Source: Natronospirillum sp.
GTDB lineage: Bacteria; Pseudomonadota; Gammaproteobacteria; Pseudomonadales; Natronospirillaceae
Assembly (NCBI RefSeq): GCF_022565775.1
Contig: NZ_JAIUMC010000001.1
Coordinates: 1-64,000 of the forward strand
Direction of reading: 5' to 3'
Length of the DNA stretch: 64,000 nucleotides
Below the pieces are notes generated by a model. It saw nothing but the letters and a program-made list of their open reading frames with translations, made no database searches and had not been told where the DNA came from. The number at the start of each line of letters is the position of its first letter. The first letter of the stretch is position 1. A program made the translations under genes and the position numbers. Shown here in pieces: positions 1 to 8,288 of the stretch.

Positions 1-1539
1 GAACTCAGTGCCATTGCCGCTGACCGGGCTCTGTCAGCAGACGATCAGATCCAGCAAGTGCTTGCCCTGGGTGCCAGGCATCTTGATCTGGATATCGGCA
101 TTGTGAGCCGTATCAAGGACAGCCGCTACCGTATCCGCTACTGCACCAGTCCGGAAGGCGTCGACCTGACACCCGGCCAGGTCTTCGATCTGGGAAATAC
201 CTACTGTGATCTGGTGCTGCAAACGGACCAGGTATTGGCCATCAACAGCATGGAAAACTCGGTTCATCGTGGCCACCCCTGCTATTCCGCATTTGGCCTT
301 GAAGCCTATATCGGCGTGAGTTTCGAACTTGGCAATTCATACCTCGGCACAGTCAACTTCTCGGCCGCCAAACCCAGAACCAGGCCTTTTGATGACAGCG
401 AAAAGCTTTTCGTCCGCCTGTTGACCGGGTGGATCGCCAAAACCCTGGAGCGTGAACACGCCCTGAACAACCTGCAACTGAGCGAGTCGCGACTGCGTGC
501 GCTGTTCGAACTGTCACCCATCGGTATTGCCCTGAATGACTTTGAAACCGGTGACTTCGTTGACGTGAACGAGGCCCTGCTGGCGCCGACAGGTTACACG
601 CGGGACCAGTTCATGGCACTGAGCTATTTCGACGTGACGCCTGAGCAGTACATGGACCAGGAAACGGCACAATTGGATAGCCTCAGGCAAACGGGCCGTT
701 ATGGCCCGTTCGAGAGGGAGTACATCCGCAAGGATGGCAGCCGCTATCCGGTGCGCCTGATCGGCACCCTGGTAGAGGACACCGAGGGACGCCACTTGAT
801 CTGGTCGATTATCGAAGATATTTCCGAGCGCCGTCGCGTAGAGCAGATGAAGAACGAGTTCATCGCCACCATCAGTCACGAATTGCGCACCCCGCTGACC
901 TCTATCGCCGGATCACTGAGCATTCTGACGTCCGACGCAACCGGCACCCTGCCAAACCAGATGCAGGATATGCTGGAAATCAGCCACCGAAACAGCCAGC
1001 GCCTGCTGCTCCTGGTCAACGACCTGCTGGACATGGAAAAGCTGCTGTCCGGTCAGATGCAATTCAACCTGCAGGCGCAGTCACTGTGGCCGATTCTGGA
1101 GGTCGCAGTGCGGGACAATCAGGCCTATGCCGATCAGTTCGGTGTGCGGTTCTCGATACTGCCCGCCCGGGGTGACCCTGTCGTGGCGGTGGATGCCCAT
1201 CGCCTGCAGCAGGTCATTGCCAATCTGTTGTCGAACGCCGCCAAATTTTCGCCAAAGGGGGAAACGGTCACCCTTGAGATCACCAGTGATGATGGCAAAG
1301 CCAGAGTCACTGTGCATGACCGGGGCCCCGGTATCCCGGCATCATTTCAACACCGCCTGTTTGATAAATTCTCTCAGGTCGATGCGTCTGATCGACGGGC
1401 CCAGGGCGGCACGGGCCTGGGCCTCGCGATCAGCAAGGAGCTGATGGAACAGATGAACGGGTCTGTCGGCTTTCACAGTATCGAAGGCCAGGGCAGTTCC
1501 TTCTGGCTGGAACTCCCGCTCATGCAAAAACCGGCCTGA
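1..1539 (+). CDS. Sensor histidine kinase, GAF-PAS-HisKA-HATPase (5' truncated)
   Basis: The reading frame is open from the first base, so the gene starts upstream and 512 C-terminal residues are visible. A GAF domain (about visible residues 5-150) is followed by a PAS domain (about 165-275), a HisKA H-box (SHELRTPLTS, His near visible residue 293) and a HATPase_c domain with N-box NLLSNAAKFSP, G1 DRGPGIP, F-box FDKFSQ and G2 GGTGLGLAI. It should autophosphorylate in the cytoplasm in response to a ligand of the GAF or PAS domain. No membrane segment lies in the visible part. It faces a second kinase (convergent, 2-nt gap), and a receiver and an Hpt-REC-GGDEF protein lie nearby, so all may share a phosphorelay. 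The missing N-terminus could hold further sensor domains. Confidence 0.9.
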   Translation, partial: ELSAIAADRALSADDQIQQVLALGARHLDLDIGIVSRIKDSRYRIRYCTSPEGVDLTPGQVFDLGNTYCDLVLQTDQVLAINSMENSVHRGHPCYSAFGLEAYIGVSFELGNSYLGTVNFSAAKPRTRPFDDSEKLFVRLLTGWIAKTLEREHALNNLQLSESRLRALFELSPIGIALNDFETGDFVDVNEALLAPTGYTRDQFMALSYFDVTPEQYMDQETAQLDSLRQTGRYGPFEREYIRKDGSRYPVRLIGTLVEDTEGRHLIWSIIEDISERRRVEQMKNEFIATISHELRTPLTSIAGSLSILTSDATGTLPNQMQDMLEISHRNSQRLLLLVNDLLDMEKLLSGQMQFNLQAQSLWPILEVAVRDNQAYADQFGVRFSILPARGDPVVAVDAHRLQQVIANLLSNAAKFSPKGETVTLEITSDDGKARVTVHDRGPGIPASFQHRLFDKFSQVDASDRRAQGGTGLGLAISKELMEQMNGSVGFHSIEGQGSSFWLELPLMQKPA

Positions 1540-1541
1540 CC

Positions 1542-3296
1542 TCAGGTGTCGTGCCGAGGCAGCTTGAACCAGAAGTGGGCCCCTTGCTGATTGTAGAATC
1601 CGATTTCCCCGCCCATGCGGCGAACCAACTCACGCGATATGGCCAAGCCCAGGCCCGTACCGGTGGCTACTCGTGCATTTCCCTGATCCGCCTGGGCAAA
1701 ACGCTGGAAAATACGGGACTTGAAGCTCTCAGGCACACCCGGCCCCTGATCACTGACGGTAACACCCCAGAAGCCGGGTCTCGCGGCGGCAATCTCGATA
1801 CGCACATGGCCACCATCCGGTGAGTGTTTGACCGCATTGCTGAGCAGATTGTCGAGGATCTGGCGAATACCTGATGCATCTCCTGTCACTTGCGCCTGCT
1901 CAGCCCCGATAACCTCGAAGTGCAGCAGGTCTGGCTTTACCATCGGCTTGATATCCTCGACCGCCTTTCGAACGAGCGGTAACAGGGCACAGGCCGTCAG
2001 TTGAAGCCGAGCCTCCCCGGTCGCCAGCTTGTTGAAATCCAGCAGATCCTGGATCAGGGTCAGAAGCCTGTCCGAGTTGCGACTGGCCAGAGCAACCATG
2101 CGCCCGGCATCGGTCGACAACTCACCGGTTGCACCGGACTCCAGCAACCGGAGACTGCCGTGAATGGACGTCAATGGTGTGCGCAATTCATGACTGACCG
2201 TCGACACAAAATCGTTCTTCATGTCATCAACCCGGCGCCGTTCCTCGGTCAGTTGATTCATCGCCTGTATCAGCCCGCGCACTTCCGGCCCACCTCGGCT
2301 TGAGAGTGTCTCTTCGGTGCGTTCACCCTTGGCCATTCGTTCGAGTTGCCGGGTCATTCGACCCAGTGGCTCAGTCATGTTGCGCGCAAAGTACCAGCCG
2401 ATACCCGTAACGACCACTACCACCAAAAGACTGATCAGCAGTAGTTGGAACAAAGACTGGCGGGCCGGCGCCATGGCGTCGTTGTAGGGCAGGGCGCGCA
2501 GCATGATCCAGTTCAGATCCGGCAAGTGCTGGGTCGCAATTAGGTACCGTACGCCGCGATGCGTTACCATTGTGCCGGTGGGCCGCAGCTCTGCAGCTGC
2601 GTCCACCAGCGCATTGCTGCCGGGGGCAGGCAAGGGAATCGGCCGGTCTATCTCGCGGTCTACATCAACATACAATCGATTCTGAGGATCGATAACAATT
2701 GAAATAACACCGTCAGCGCCATGCGGCTCATCGCTTCTCCGGACCAGGGGCGTACTCGACAGATCTACAGTCCCCCCCATAATGCCCAAATGAGTGCCCG
2801 TTTCAGAGAATATCGGCACAAGAAATGACACCAAAGGCAAGCCAGTGGCCCTGCCGATGATCGGCTCGGAGATCACAGGCTCCAAGTTTTCCAAGTAGCG
2901 CTGGAAGTGAGACCGGTCGGCATAGTTTGTACCAATCCGGTTCTCTACAAACCGGTTTTCGGCAACGGCCGTTGCGTCGCTGTCAAGAACCAGGAGTCCG
3001 TCCGGGAACAGATAGGCAGCCACAGAAGGCTGTTCCAGCAAGTCAGTCAGTTCTTCAGGTGTTTTCAGAGCATTGTCGTCGAGCAATCTTGGCGCAAAGG
3101 ATTCGAGTGCAATCACTCTCTGCTGCAACGCCTGTGACAATTCCGATGCCAGTCGGCTTATTTGAGCCTCCTCACGATCGGCCACCAGTGCCTCATAATT
3201 GTTGACCAGAAGTGCATAGACGGTCACCAGTGTGCCGAGAACAACAAGCAGGCTTGTTGCCCAGACCAGCAATACGATACGTGTTCTCAGCGCCAA
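1542..3296 (-). CDS. Membrane sensor histidine kinase, Cache-HAMP-HisKA-HATPase
   Basis: 584 residues. An N-terminal membrane segment (about 8-30), an extracytoplasmic region of roughly 240 residues resembling a double-Cache sensor, and a second membrane segment (about 280-300) are followed by a HAMP linker. The H-box is SHELRTPLTS (near residue 370), with N-box NLLSNAVKHSP, G1 DQGPGVP and G2 GTGLGLAI. The kinase core is very similar to that of the neighbouring upstream kinase, which suggests duplication and a shared partner. It is transcribed away from the receiver gene at 3441, with a 144-bp divergent promoter region between them. The ligand is unknown; Cache domains of this type commonly bind small organic acids or amino acids. 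Confidence 0.9.
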   Translation of the reverse strand: MALRTRIVLLVWATSLLVVLGTLVTVYALLVNNYEALVADREEAQISRLASELSQALQQRVIALESFAPRLLDDNALKTPEELTDLLEQPSVAAYLFPDGLLVLDSDATAVAENRFVENRIGTNYADRSHFQRYLENLEPVISEPIIGRATGLPLVSFLVPIFSETGTHLGIMGGTVDLSSTPLVRRSDEPHGADGVISIVIDPQNRLYVDVDREIDRPIPLPAPGSNALVDAAAELRPTGTMVTHRGVRYLIATQHLPDLNWIMLRALPYNDAMAPARQSLFQLLLISLLVVVVVTGIGWYFARNMTEPLGRMTRQLERMAKGERTEETLSSRGGPEVRGLIQAMNQLTEERRRVDDMKNDFVSTVSHELRTPLTSIHGSLRLLESGATGELSTDAGRMVALASRNSDRLLTLIQDLLDFNKLATGEARLQLTACALLPLVRKAVEDIKPMVKPDLLHFEVIGAEQAQVTGDASGIRQILDNLLSNAVKHSPDGGHVRIEIAAARPGFWGVTVSDQGPGVPESFKSRIFQRFAQADQGNARVATGTGLGLAISRELVRRMGGEIGFYNQQGAHFWFKLPRHDT

Positions 3297-3440
3297 GCCG
3301 CTTTACTCCGCCATCTGTCGAATCCAGCCTGCCATACAACAGGGCTCCGAGCGAAATGAAAGCATGAAAAATGATTTTATGGAACTGATACCTCCCTGTT
3401 GGTACTCTTGGTCAGGTAGTAGGCAAGAGTGTAGCTCGAC

Positions 3441-3827
3441 ATGCCGCAACTGGAACGAATTCTCTGTGTCGAAGACGACCCGGACATCAGAGCCATAGCC
3501 CAATTCGCGCTTGAAAAAATAGGCGGCTTCCACGTCGGCGCGGTGGAATCAGGCCAAAGTGCACTGGCAGAACTGCCTCATCTCAAACCGCAATTGATCT
3601 TGTTGGATGTCATGATGCCGGGCATGGACGGCCCGGAAACACTGGCTGCGATTCGGGCCCTTCCAGAGTTTGCACAGACACCCATCGCCTTCATGACCGC
3701 CAAGGTTCAACCGAGCGAGATAGAACACTTCAAGTCTCTTGGTGCTGTCGATGTCATCGCCAAACCCTTCGAGCCGACCACGCTGCCCGACAGAATCCGC
3801 GAACTCTGGGACAGTATCAGTGTATGA
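3441..3827 (+). CDS. Single-domain response regulator (CheY-like)
   Basis: 128 residues forming one receiver domain and no output domain. The acidic pocket is E11-D12-D13, the phospho-acceptor is D56 in LILLDVMMP, the conserved Thr is T86 and the Lys is K108 in AKPF. All residues needed for phosphorylation are present. The stop overlaps the start of the next gene by four bases (ATGA), so it is translationally coupled to the Hpt-REC-GGDEF protein. A stand-alone receiver next to an Hpt protein typically acts as a phosphorelay intermediate: kinase, then receiver, then Hpt, then terminal receiver. CheY-type motor output is less likely because no flagellar genes are nearby. Confidence 0.92.
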   Translation: MPQLERILCVEDDPDIRAIAQFALEKIGGFHVGAVESGQSALAELPHLKPQLILLDVMMPGMDGPETLAAIRALPEFAQTPIAFMTAKVQPSEIEHFKSLGAVDVIAKPFEPTTLPDRIRELWDSISV

Positions 3828-5533
3828 CGAACAACAAGACATCAGACTCCGAGCTTGCCGCCATTCAGCAGCGTTTCGCGGCCCAACTGAATGCTGAACT
3901 GCCCGGTATTATCGACCTGTTCCAGCACCTGGCCGGCACCGAGGCAGACCGGAGTCTGCTGGAAGACCTTGGAAACAGGATGCACCAGCTGGCAGGCTCA
4001 GCCGGATCCTTCGGTTTCAGTGCCCTGGGTGACAGTGCGCGTGTGCTTGAACAGCAGATCTCCCAGTGGCTGAATGAGGGCCTGGATGAGGGCTATCGAC
4101 TTGTTTACCGGCAGCTGGCAACAACGGCCCGGCAACTGACGGAACTGGCCACCCTTGACCCCGGCTCCCTTCAAAAGCAGTCAGGCATGTTCGAGCATGA
4201 GCCCGCAGTGCCTGTCCCGACCCAGGACAGAGTGTCGATAGCTGTACTGGGCCAGCGGGCATTTCTGCCCCCTTCCCTGCTGGCGCAACTGCAGTCACTG
4301 AATTACGACATCGAAACAATCGCGTCCGCGGACGACCTGCCAGACCGCTCGAGCGATGTTTCCCCACAGATAGTCCTGCTGGACGTGGACCGCATTGACC
4401 CCGAACATCCGGCAGTCAAAAGCCTGGCCCAGTCAAATCACATTGCCATCGCCCTCAGCGAACAGAACAGTTTTTCACTGCGCAAGCGCTGCGTGCAGTC
4501 CGGCATTCGCTTTTTCTTTCCACTCGATGCTGACCCGACTCGGGTCATCAGTCATATTGACCAGCTGGTGCGACGGCTCAATGCGCCACCAGAGCGGGTC
4601 ATGATTGTCGAGGATGATGACGAGCTGGCAGGGCTTTTCGAGGTCTATCTGAAACAGGCTGGCATGGACGTATTGGTCGTTATGGAGCCGGAGGAGTGCA
4701 TGAATCAACTTCAACACTTCAAGCCCGAGTTGATCCTGATGGACCTGCGGATGCCCACTCTGTCGGGCAGTGAGCTGGCTGCCATTATCCGCCAGCATAA
4801 GGGCATGGAAGCGCTGCCGATCGTCTTTCTGTCTGGTGAGACAGACTTCACTGAGCAGATCCGGGCCATTGATATTGCAGAGGCAGACGATTTTCTGACC
4901 AAACCGATCAACGAGAACAGGCTGGTTGCCTCCGTGCGTACGCGTATCAATCGGTATCGACAGCTCTCTGAACTGATGAGCAGGGACAGTCTGACCGGCC
5001 TGATGACGCATGCGCGCATCAAGGAAGCGATACAGATGGAAACCAGTCGTGCCCGCCGCCGGGGCAGCCTGGTTACTGTGGCCATGCTGGACCTGGATAA
5101 TTTCAAGTCAATCAACGATCAATTCGGGCATGCGGCCGGCGACAAGGTCATCACGTCCATGGCGCTGCTGTTGCGCCATGCCCTGCGGGATAGCGACCTG
5201 AAAGGCCGTTATGGTGGTGAGGAATTTGTGGTGTTGCTGCCCGACAGCTCTCTGCACAATGCAGTTGAGCGCCTGGAAGAAGTCAGGAAGCGTTTTGAAG
5301 GCCTGGGGTTGAAGCACGAAGGCCAACCGTTTCATTGCACCGTCTCCATCGGCATGGCCTGCAATCACGCCTTTCCGGGCGTCGAGGGTGATGATCTGAT
5401 TGACCATGCTGACAAGGCGCTCTATCGCGCCAAGGCGGCAGGAAAGAATCGGACCGTGGTCGCCTCTCCTCCCGCACCTGAGCAGCCAACAATACGACCT
5501 GACGCAGAGGCGTCAGGGGAAACGCCGGCATGA
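3824..5533 (+). CDS. Hpt-REC-REC-GGDEF diguanylate cyclase
   Basis: 569 residues. An N-terminal Hpt domain has the phosphorylatable His at H54 (HQLAGSAGSFGF). Next is a degenerate receiver-like domain (about 133-245) without the acidic pair, then a canonical receiver (about 258-375; VEDDDE, phospho-site in LILMDLRMP). The C-terminal GGDEF domain (about 385-550) has an active GGEEF loop and, five residues upstream, an RDSD inhibitory I-site. It should make c-di-GMP under phosphorelay control with product feedback. It is translationally coupled to the receiver gene at 3441. Carrying both a phosphotransfer domain and its own receiver is unusual and suggests it is both relay and output. Confidence 0.92.
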   Translation: MTNNKTSDSELAAIQQRFAAQLNAELPGIIDLFQHLAGTEADRSLLEDLGNRMHQLAGSAGSFGFSALGDSARVLEQQISQWLNEGLDEGYRLVYRQLATTARQLTELATLDPGSLQKQSGMFEHEPAVPVPTQDRVSIAVLGQRAFLPPSLLAQLQSLNYDIETIASADDLPDRSSDVSPQIVLLDVDRIDPEHPAVKSLAQSNHIAIALSEQNSFSLRKRCVQSGIRFFFPLDADPTRVISHIDQLVRRLNAPPERVMIVEDDDELAGLFEVYLKQAGMDVLVVMEPEECMNQLQHFKPELILMDLRMPTLSGSELAAIIRQHKGMEALPIVFLSGETDFTEQIRAIDIAEADDFLTKPINENRLVASVRTRINRYRQLSELMSRDSLTGLMTHARIKEAIQMETSRARRRGSLVTVAMLDLDNFKSINDQFGHAAGDKVITSMALLLRHALRDSDLKGRYGGEEFVVLLPDSSLHNAVERLEEVRKRFEGLGLKHEGQPFHCTVSIGMACNHAFPGVEGDDLIDHADKALYRAKAAGKNRTVVASPPAPEQPTIRPDAEASGETPA

Positions 5534-5566
5534 CGCTCCCCTGACCGCAGCGATCACCCGTATGTT

Positions 5567-5905
5567 TCAGGGTAGGCTGGGCCGGAACAGATAGATCATG
5601 GGATGCACGATCAGCCAGCAATAGGCGCCCACGCCCAGGCCAACCAAGGTCAGTGCAAACCAGTCAAACCCGGTCGCTACCATGGTAAAAGACGAATCGG
5701 TCAGGATAGGCACGATCACCATGGCCCACAGACCGACCATGAAGCTCATCACCACCGAAACGATCTTGGCCGGCGCCAGAAAGTAATACCCCCTCACCCG
5801 CGCCAGCAGCTGGACCAGTACCAGCAATGCCACGGCAACAACAATGACCCAAAGCAACGGCTGTAACGTGTACCAGCCTATGGTCAGAATACTCATCAGA
5901 TTCAT
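5567..5905 (-). CDS. Small four-helix membrane protein of unknown function
   Basis: 112 residues from the ATG at 5905, preceded by GGAGG with suitable spacing; an upstream in-frame start at 5935 lacks such a site and would overlap the next gene. Four hydrophobic segments are visible (near residues 5-25, 35-55, 60-80 and 85-105), so it is an inner-membrane protein with no obvious catalytic motif. It follows the sulfide:quinone oxidoreductase by 16 bp and is probably cotranscribed. It may belong to a DUF5368-like family, but I recognise this only weakly. A role as membrane partner of the flavoprotein is inferred from position only. Confidence 0.7.
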   Translation of the reverse strand: MNLMSILTIGWYTLQPLLWVIVVAVALLVLVQLLARVRGYYFLAPAKIVSVVMSFMVGLWAMVIVPILTDSSFTMVATGFDWFALTLVGLGVGAYCWLIVHPMIYLFRPSLP

Positions 5906-5921
5906 TGCAATTCCTCCAGGG

Positions 5922-7259
5922 TCAGACTCGACCATCCAGCATGGCGTAATAGGCAGGTTTCAGCATACGGTCCTTCATGATCCACACCGCCCAGGACTCA
6001 TCTTTGGGGTCGATGAACGGAAATGACGGCAGCAGGACATTGCCATAGCCGAATTCGGCGAGCATGGCCTTGCCAATGCCGGTAATCAGCGGACAGGACG
6101 TGTAGCCATTATGTTCTGCGGTAGGCTCACGGTCGTTCATGACGGCCACCAGATTTTCTTCCACCACAGGGGCCTGTGCCTTGACACTCGCAGCGGTTTT
6201 ATTGATCGGTGCCCCGATGACATCGCCCAGACCAAACACCTCCGGGTAGCGCCGATGCTGCATTGTGTACTGATCCACTTCCAGCCAGTTGCCGGCGAAG
6301 GGGCCGTCGGTCCAGACCAGGTCGCTCTCGCGCACGACATCCGGCGCACTCATCGGAGGCACGATATGGATAAAGTCATAGTCCATTGACCGCTCACCAT
6401 CCGGGGTGTCGAACCAGGCCCGGCGTGCGCTCGCATCAATGCCGCGCAGCGGGTGGTGGTCATGGCGCTCCACGCCCTGTTCCTGCCAGCGCTGCAGCAC
6501 GAAATCATTGTAGAAGTCGACCGCGAATACGCGATCACCCGCGGATGCGAAATGCACATCATACTGATCACGGTGGCCAGTATCTTCCAGGCGCGACAGG
6601 GTCGTGAACGTCATCTTCAACGGGGCACCAGCACATTTTACCGCCCCGGGTGCACCGATAAACAGGCCGGTACCGCCACCGCTGTCAATCCAGTCTGCTA
6701 TGACCTGATTGGTTTTCGCGGCATGATCGGGCGTGTCATACACACAGCCAATACCGTGCTGTCCGATCATATCGGCCGAGAACCCCTCGACGTCTTCATA
6801 GTTGACCTGAAGGCCAGTGGCAACCACCAGATAGTCGTAATTCAGGGTGTCGCCCGAATCCAGTTGCAGGCGGCGGTCCTCCGCCTCGAATCGGGTCACC
6901 CGGGCCTGTATCCAGTTGATACCACTGGGCACCCAGCGCTGGTTGTCGGAAATGACCTCATCGGCCCGCCACACGCCAGAAGCCACCATGGTCAGCCCCG
7001 GCTGGTACCAGTGCTGGGGTTTGCTGTCGACCAGTGACACTTCTGCCATCGGCAGGCGGCGCGCCAGACGATTGGCCAGCGCCAACCCACCGGCACCGGC
7101 GCCGACAATGACAATATGACCGCGAGCATTGGAGTCGCGGCTCCAGGCCGGCGTCATGCCGGTCATGGATACCGCAGCGCCACCCAGGCCGACTTTGAGC
7201 AGATCGCGCCGCGTTAGCGCTGCGTGACTTGCTCCGGTTTTCAGTTTCTTGCTGGACAT
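5922..7259 (-). CDS. sqr: Sulfide:quinone oxidoreductase (type II-like), Tat-exported
   Basis: 445 residues from the ATG at 7259. A twin-arginine signal (TRRDLLK, R17-R18) with hydrophobic stretch is followed by an FAD Rossmann motif (VGAGAGGLA). Three cysteines stand in SQR-like positions: C172, C209 in VKCAGAP, and C389 in GYTSCPL. The KCAGAP and TSCPL contexts resemble the redox-active pair of mitochondrial-type (type II) SQR. The enzyme oxidises sulfide and passes electrons to quinone, forming persulfide or polysulfide. The C-terminal amphipathic region should dock on the membrane; export would place it on the periplasmic face. A rhodanese, DUF2892 protein and thioredoxin lie next to it. 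Flavocytochrome c sulfide dehydrogenase is less likely because no cytochrome gene is adjacent. Confidence 0.85.
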   Translation of the reverse strand: MSSKKLKTGASHAALTRRDLLKVGLGGAAVSMTGMTPAWSRDSNARGHIVIVGAGAGGLALANRLARRLPMAEVSLVDSKPQHWYQPGLTMVASGVWRADEVISDNQRWVPSGINWIQARVTRFEAEDRRLQLDSGDTLNYDYLVVATGLQVNYEDVEGFSADMIGQHGIGCVYDTPDHAAKTNQVIADWIDSGGGTGLFIGAPGAVKCAGAPLKMTFTTLSRLEDTGHRDQYDVHFASAGDRVFAVDFYNDFVLQRWQEQGVERHDHHPLRGIDASARRAWFDTPDGERSMDYDFIHIVPPMSAPDVVRESDLVWTDGPFAGNWLEVDQYTMQHRRYPEVFGLGDVIGAPINKTAASVKAQAPVVEENLVAVMNDREPTAEHNGYTSCPLITGIGKAMLAEFGYGNVLLPSFPFIDPKDESWAVWIMKDRMLKPAYYAMLDGRV

Positions 7260-7309
7260 GACAATCACCTCTCTGTGGGCAACGCGGCCCCTTTCTGGCT
7301 CCAGGACTC

Positions 7310-7507
7310 TTACTGGCCCGTCACTTTGCAGGTTTTCACGCCAATCAACCGATACATTGGACAGAAATTGAACAGCGCGGTCGCCACTGGCACCACGCCA
7401 ATCCAGCCCCACCAACCGATAACTTGGGTCAGTGCCAGACCTATCAGCGCCAGCCCAACGATCAGCCGCACTGTCTTGTCTGCAGTGCCTACATTTTTTG
7501 TGAACAT
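7310..7507 (-). CDS. DUF2892 (YgaP-type) small membrane protein
   Basis: 65 residues with the family pattern of an N-terminal NVGTADKTVRL motif, two hydrophobic helices, and a C-terminal CPMYRLIGVKTC segment with two cysteines. DUF2892 domains often accompany rhodaneses, sulfurtransferases or sulfide-detoxification genes, as either separate proteins or fused tails. The start has a strong GGAGG ribosome site. It lies 50 bp upstream of the sulfide:quinone oxidoreductase and likely shares its transcript, starting in the AT-rich region 7508-7600. Confidence 0.9.
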   Translation of the reverse strand: MFTKNVGTADKTVRLIVGLALIGLALTQVIGWWGWIGVVPVATALFNFCPMYRLIGVKTCKVTGQ

Positions 7508-7524
7508 GATACTTGACCTCCGGT

Positions 7525-7575
7525 CATTTGATTATTCATACCTAATTTAGATATACCTCATATAATAATCCATAC
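7525..7575. promoter_or_regulatory. AT-rich promoter/operator island of the sqr unit
   Basis: An AT-rich block in otherwise GC-rich DNA, containing AATTTAGATATACCT and CATATAATAATCC. It sits directly upstream of the DUF2892-sqr genes. A similar block with TATTAGATATTACTT lies at 8240-8272 between the divergent rhodanese and thioredoxin genes. The shared core TTAGATAT suggests a common regulator, possibly an ArsR-type persulfide sensor such as BigR/SqrR. No such regulator is encoded in the window, so the identity is inference. Confidence 0.4.
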
Positions 7576-7682
7576 AACACGCTCGGCATTGACCCAGATC
7601 AACACATTGAATTGCAGACCCGCTCGGCGAGAGTCGGAAAAATCAGGGCATCAAACCGCCTGACATGATTCGGTCAAGGCAA

Positions 7683-8183
7683 TCAGCAAGCCGCCAGCGG
7701 TGTATCGCAGTATCCCGAGCCGTCAAGGTCGGCCAGAGCCTGGGACAAGGGTATGGTTCTGTAACCATGGTGATCCAGCGCCACCATACCGCCCTGATAG
7801 TCGGTCACCTGCCAGCCCTGCTCGGCCATCAGTTCACTGACCGGCCCCGAACGATTGGCCGTTCTGCAGATGATACCGATACGGGTTCCGGGGGGCGCCA
7901 GCGCGGTAACGGAATCGATGAAGGCCTCGGCATCGTAACGCCCCCAGTTGTCGAAGAACTGCAAGGGTACCGCGCCTGAAACCACACCCGTGTCTTCCCA
8001 TTCCGCTTCGGTCCGGATATCGATGATCAACTCGCCCGCCCCCTGACTGGCAGCCAGACTGTCCGGTGACGCGGGTATCCGGGTGAGGCTGCCGCTTTGC
8101 GCTGCCACCCAGGCAGGTGCAAGCAAACACAGCGTCATCAACAGCGATGGAAAAAGGGTGACTCTGCTGCGGAACAAAACCAT
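7683..8183 (-). CDS. Periplasmic rhodanese-domain protein
   Basis: 166 residues from the ATG at 8183; an in-frame TTG at 8216 is possible. A signal peptide (about 1-29, ending AWVAAQ) precedes one rhodanese domain, with the persulfide-forming C106 in the loop CRTANRSG. It should transfer sulfane sulfur in the periplasm, matching the exported SQR whose product would be a persulfide or polysulfide. It is transcribed in the same direction as the DUF2892-sqr genes but separated by 175 bp containing an AT-rich promoter island, so it may have its own promoter shared divergently with the thioredoxin gene at 8289. Confidence 0.88.
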   Translation of the reverse strand: MVLFRSRVTLFPSLLMTLCLLAPAWVAAQSGSLTRIPASPDSLAASQGAGELIIDIRTEAEWEDTGVVSGAVPLQFFDNWGRYDAEAFIDSVTALAPPGTRIGIICRTANRSGPVSELMAEQGWQVTDYQGGMVALDHHGYRTIPLSQALADLDGSGYCDTPLAAC

Positions 8184-8237
8184 GGTTTGACTCTCTATAG
8201 ATGACTCGTCTGACAAAAACAGTGTAGCCTTCCCACT

Positions 8238-8274
8238 GCCATATCCTTTATATTAGATATTACTTAATTATACA
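8238..8274. promoter_or_regulatory. Divergent AT-rich promoter/operator (rhodanese / thioredoxin)
   Basis: The 105-bp gap between the divergent rhodanese and thioredoxin genes holds an AT-rich core with TATTAGATATTACTT and TTAATTATAC. The sequence resembles the island upstream of the DUF2892-sqr unit, which argues for coordinated control of the three sulfur transcripts. The boundaries and the binding protein are inferred. Confidence 0.4.
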
Positions 8275-8288
8275 AGTTGAGCTTGTTC

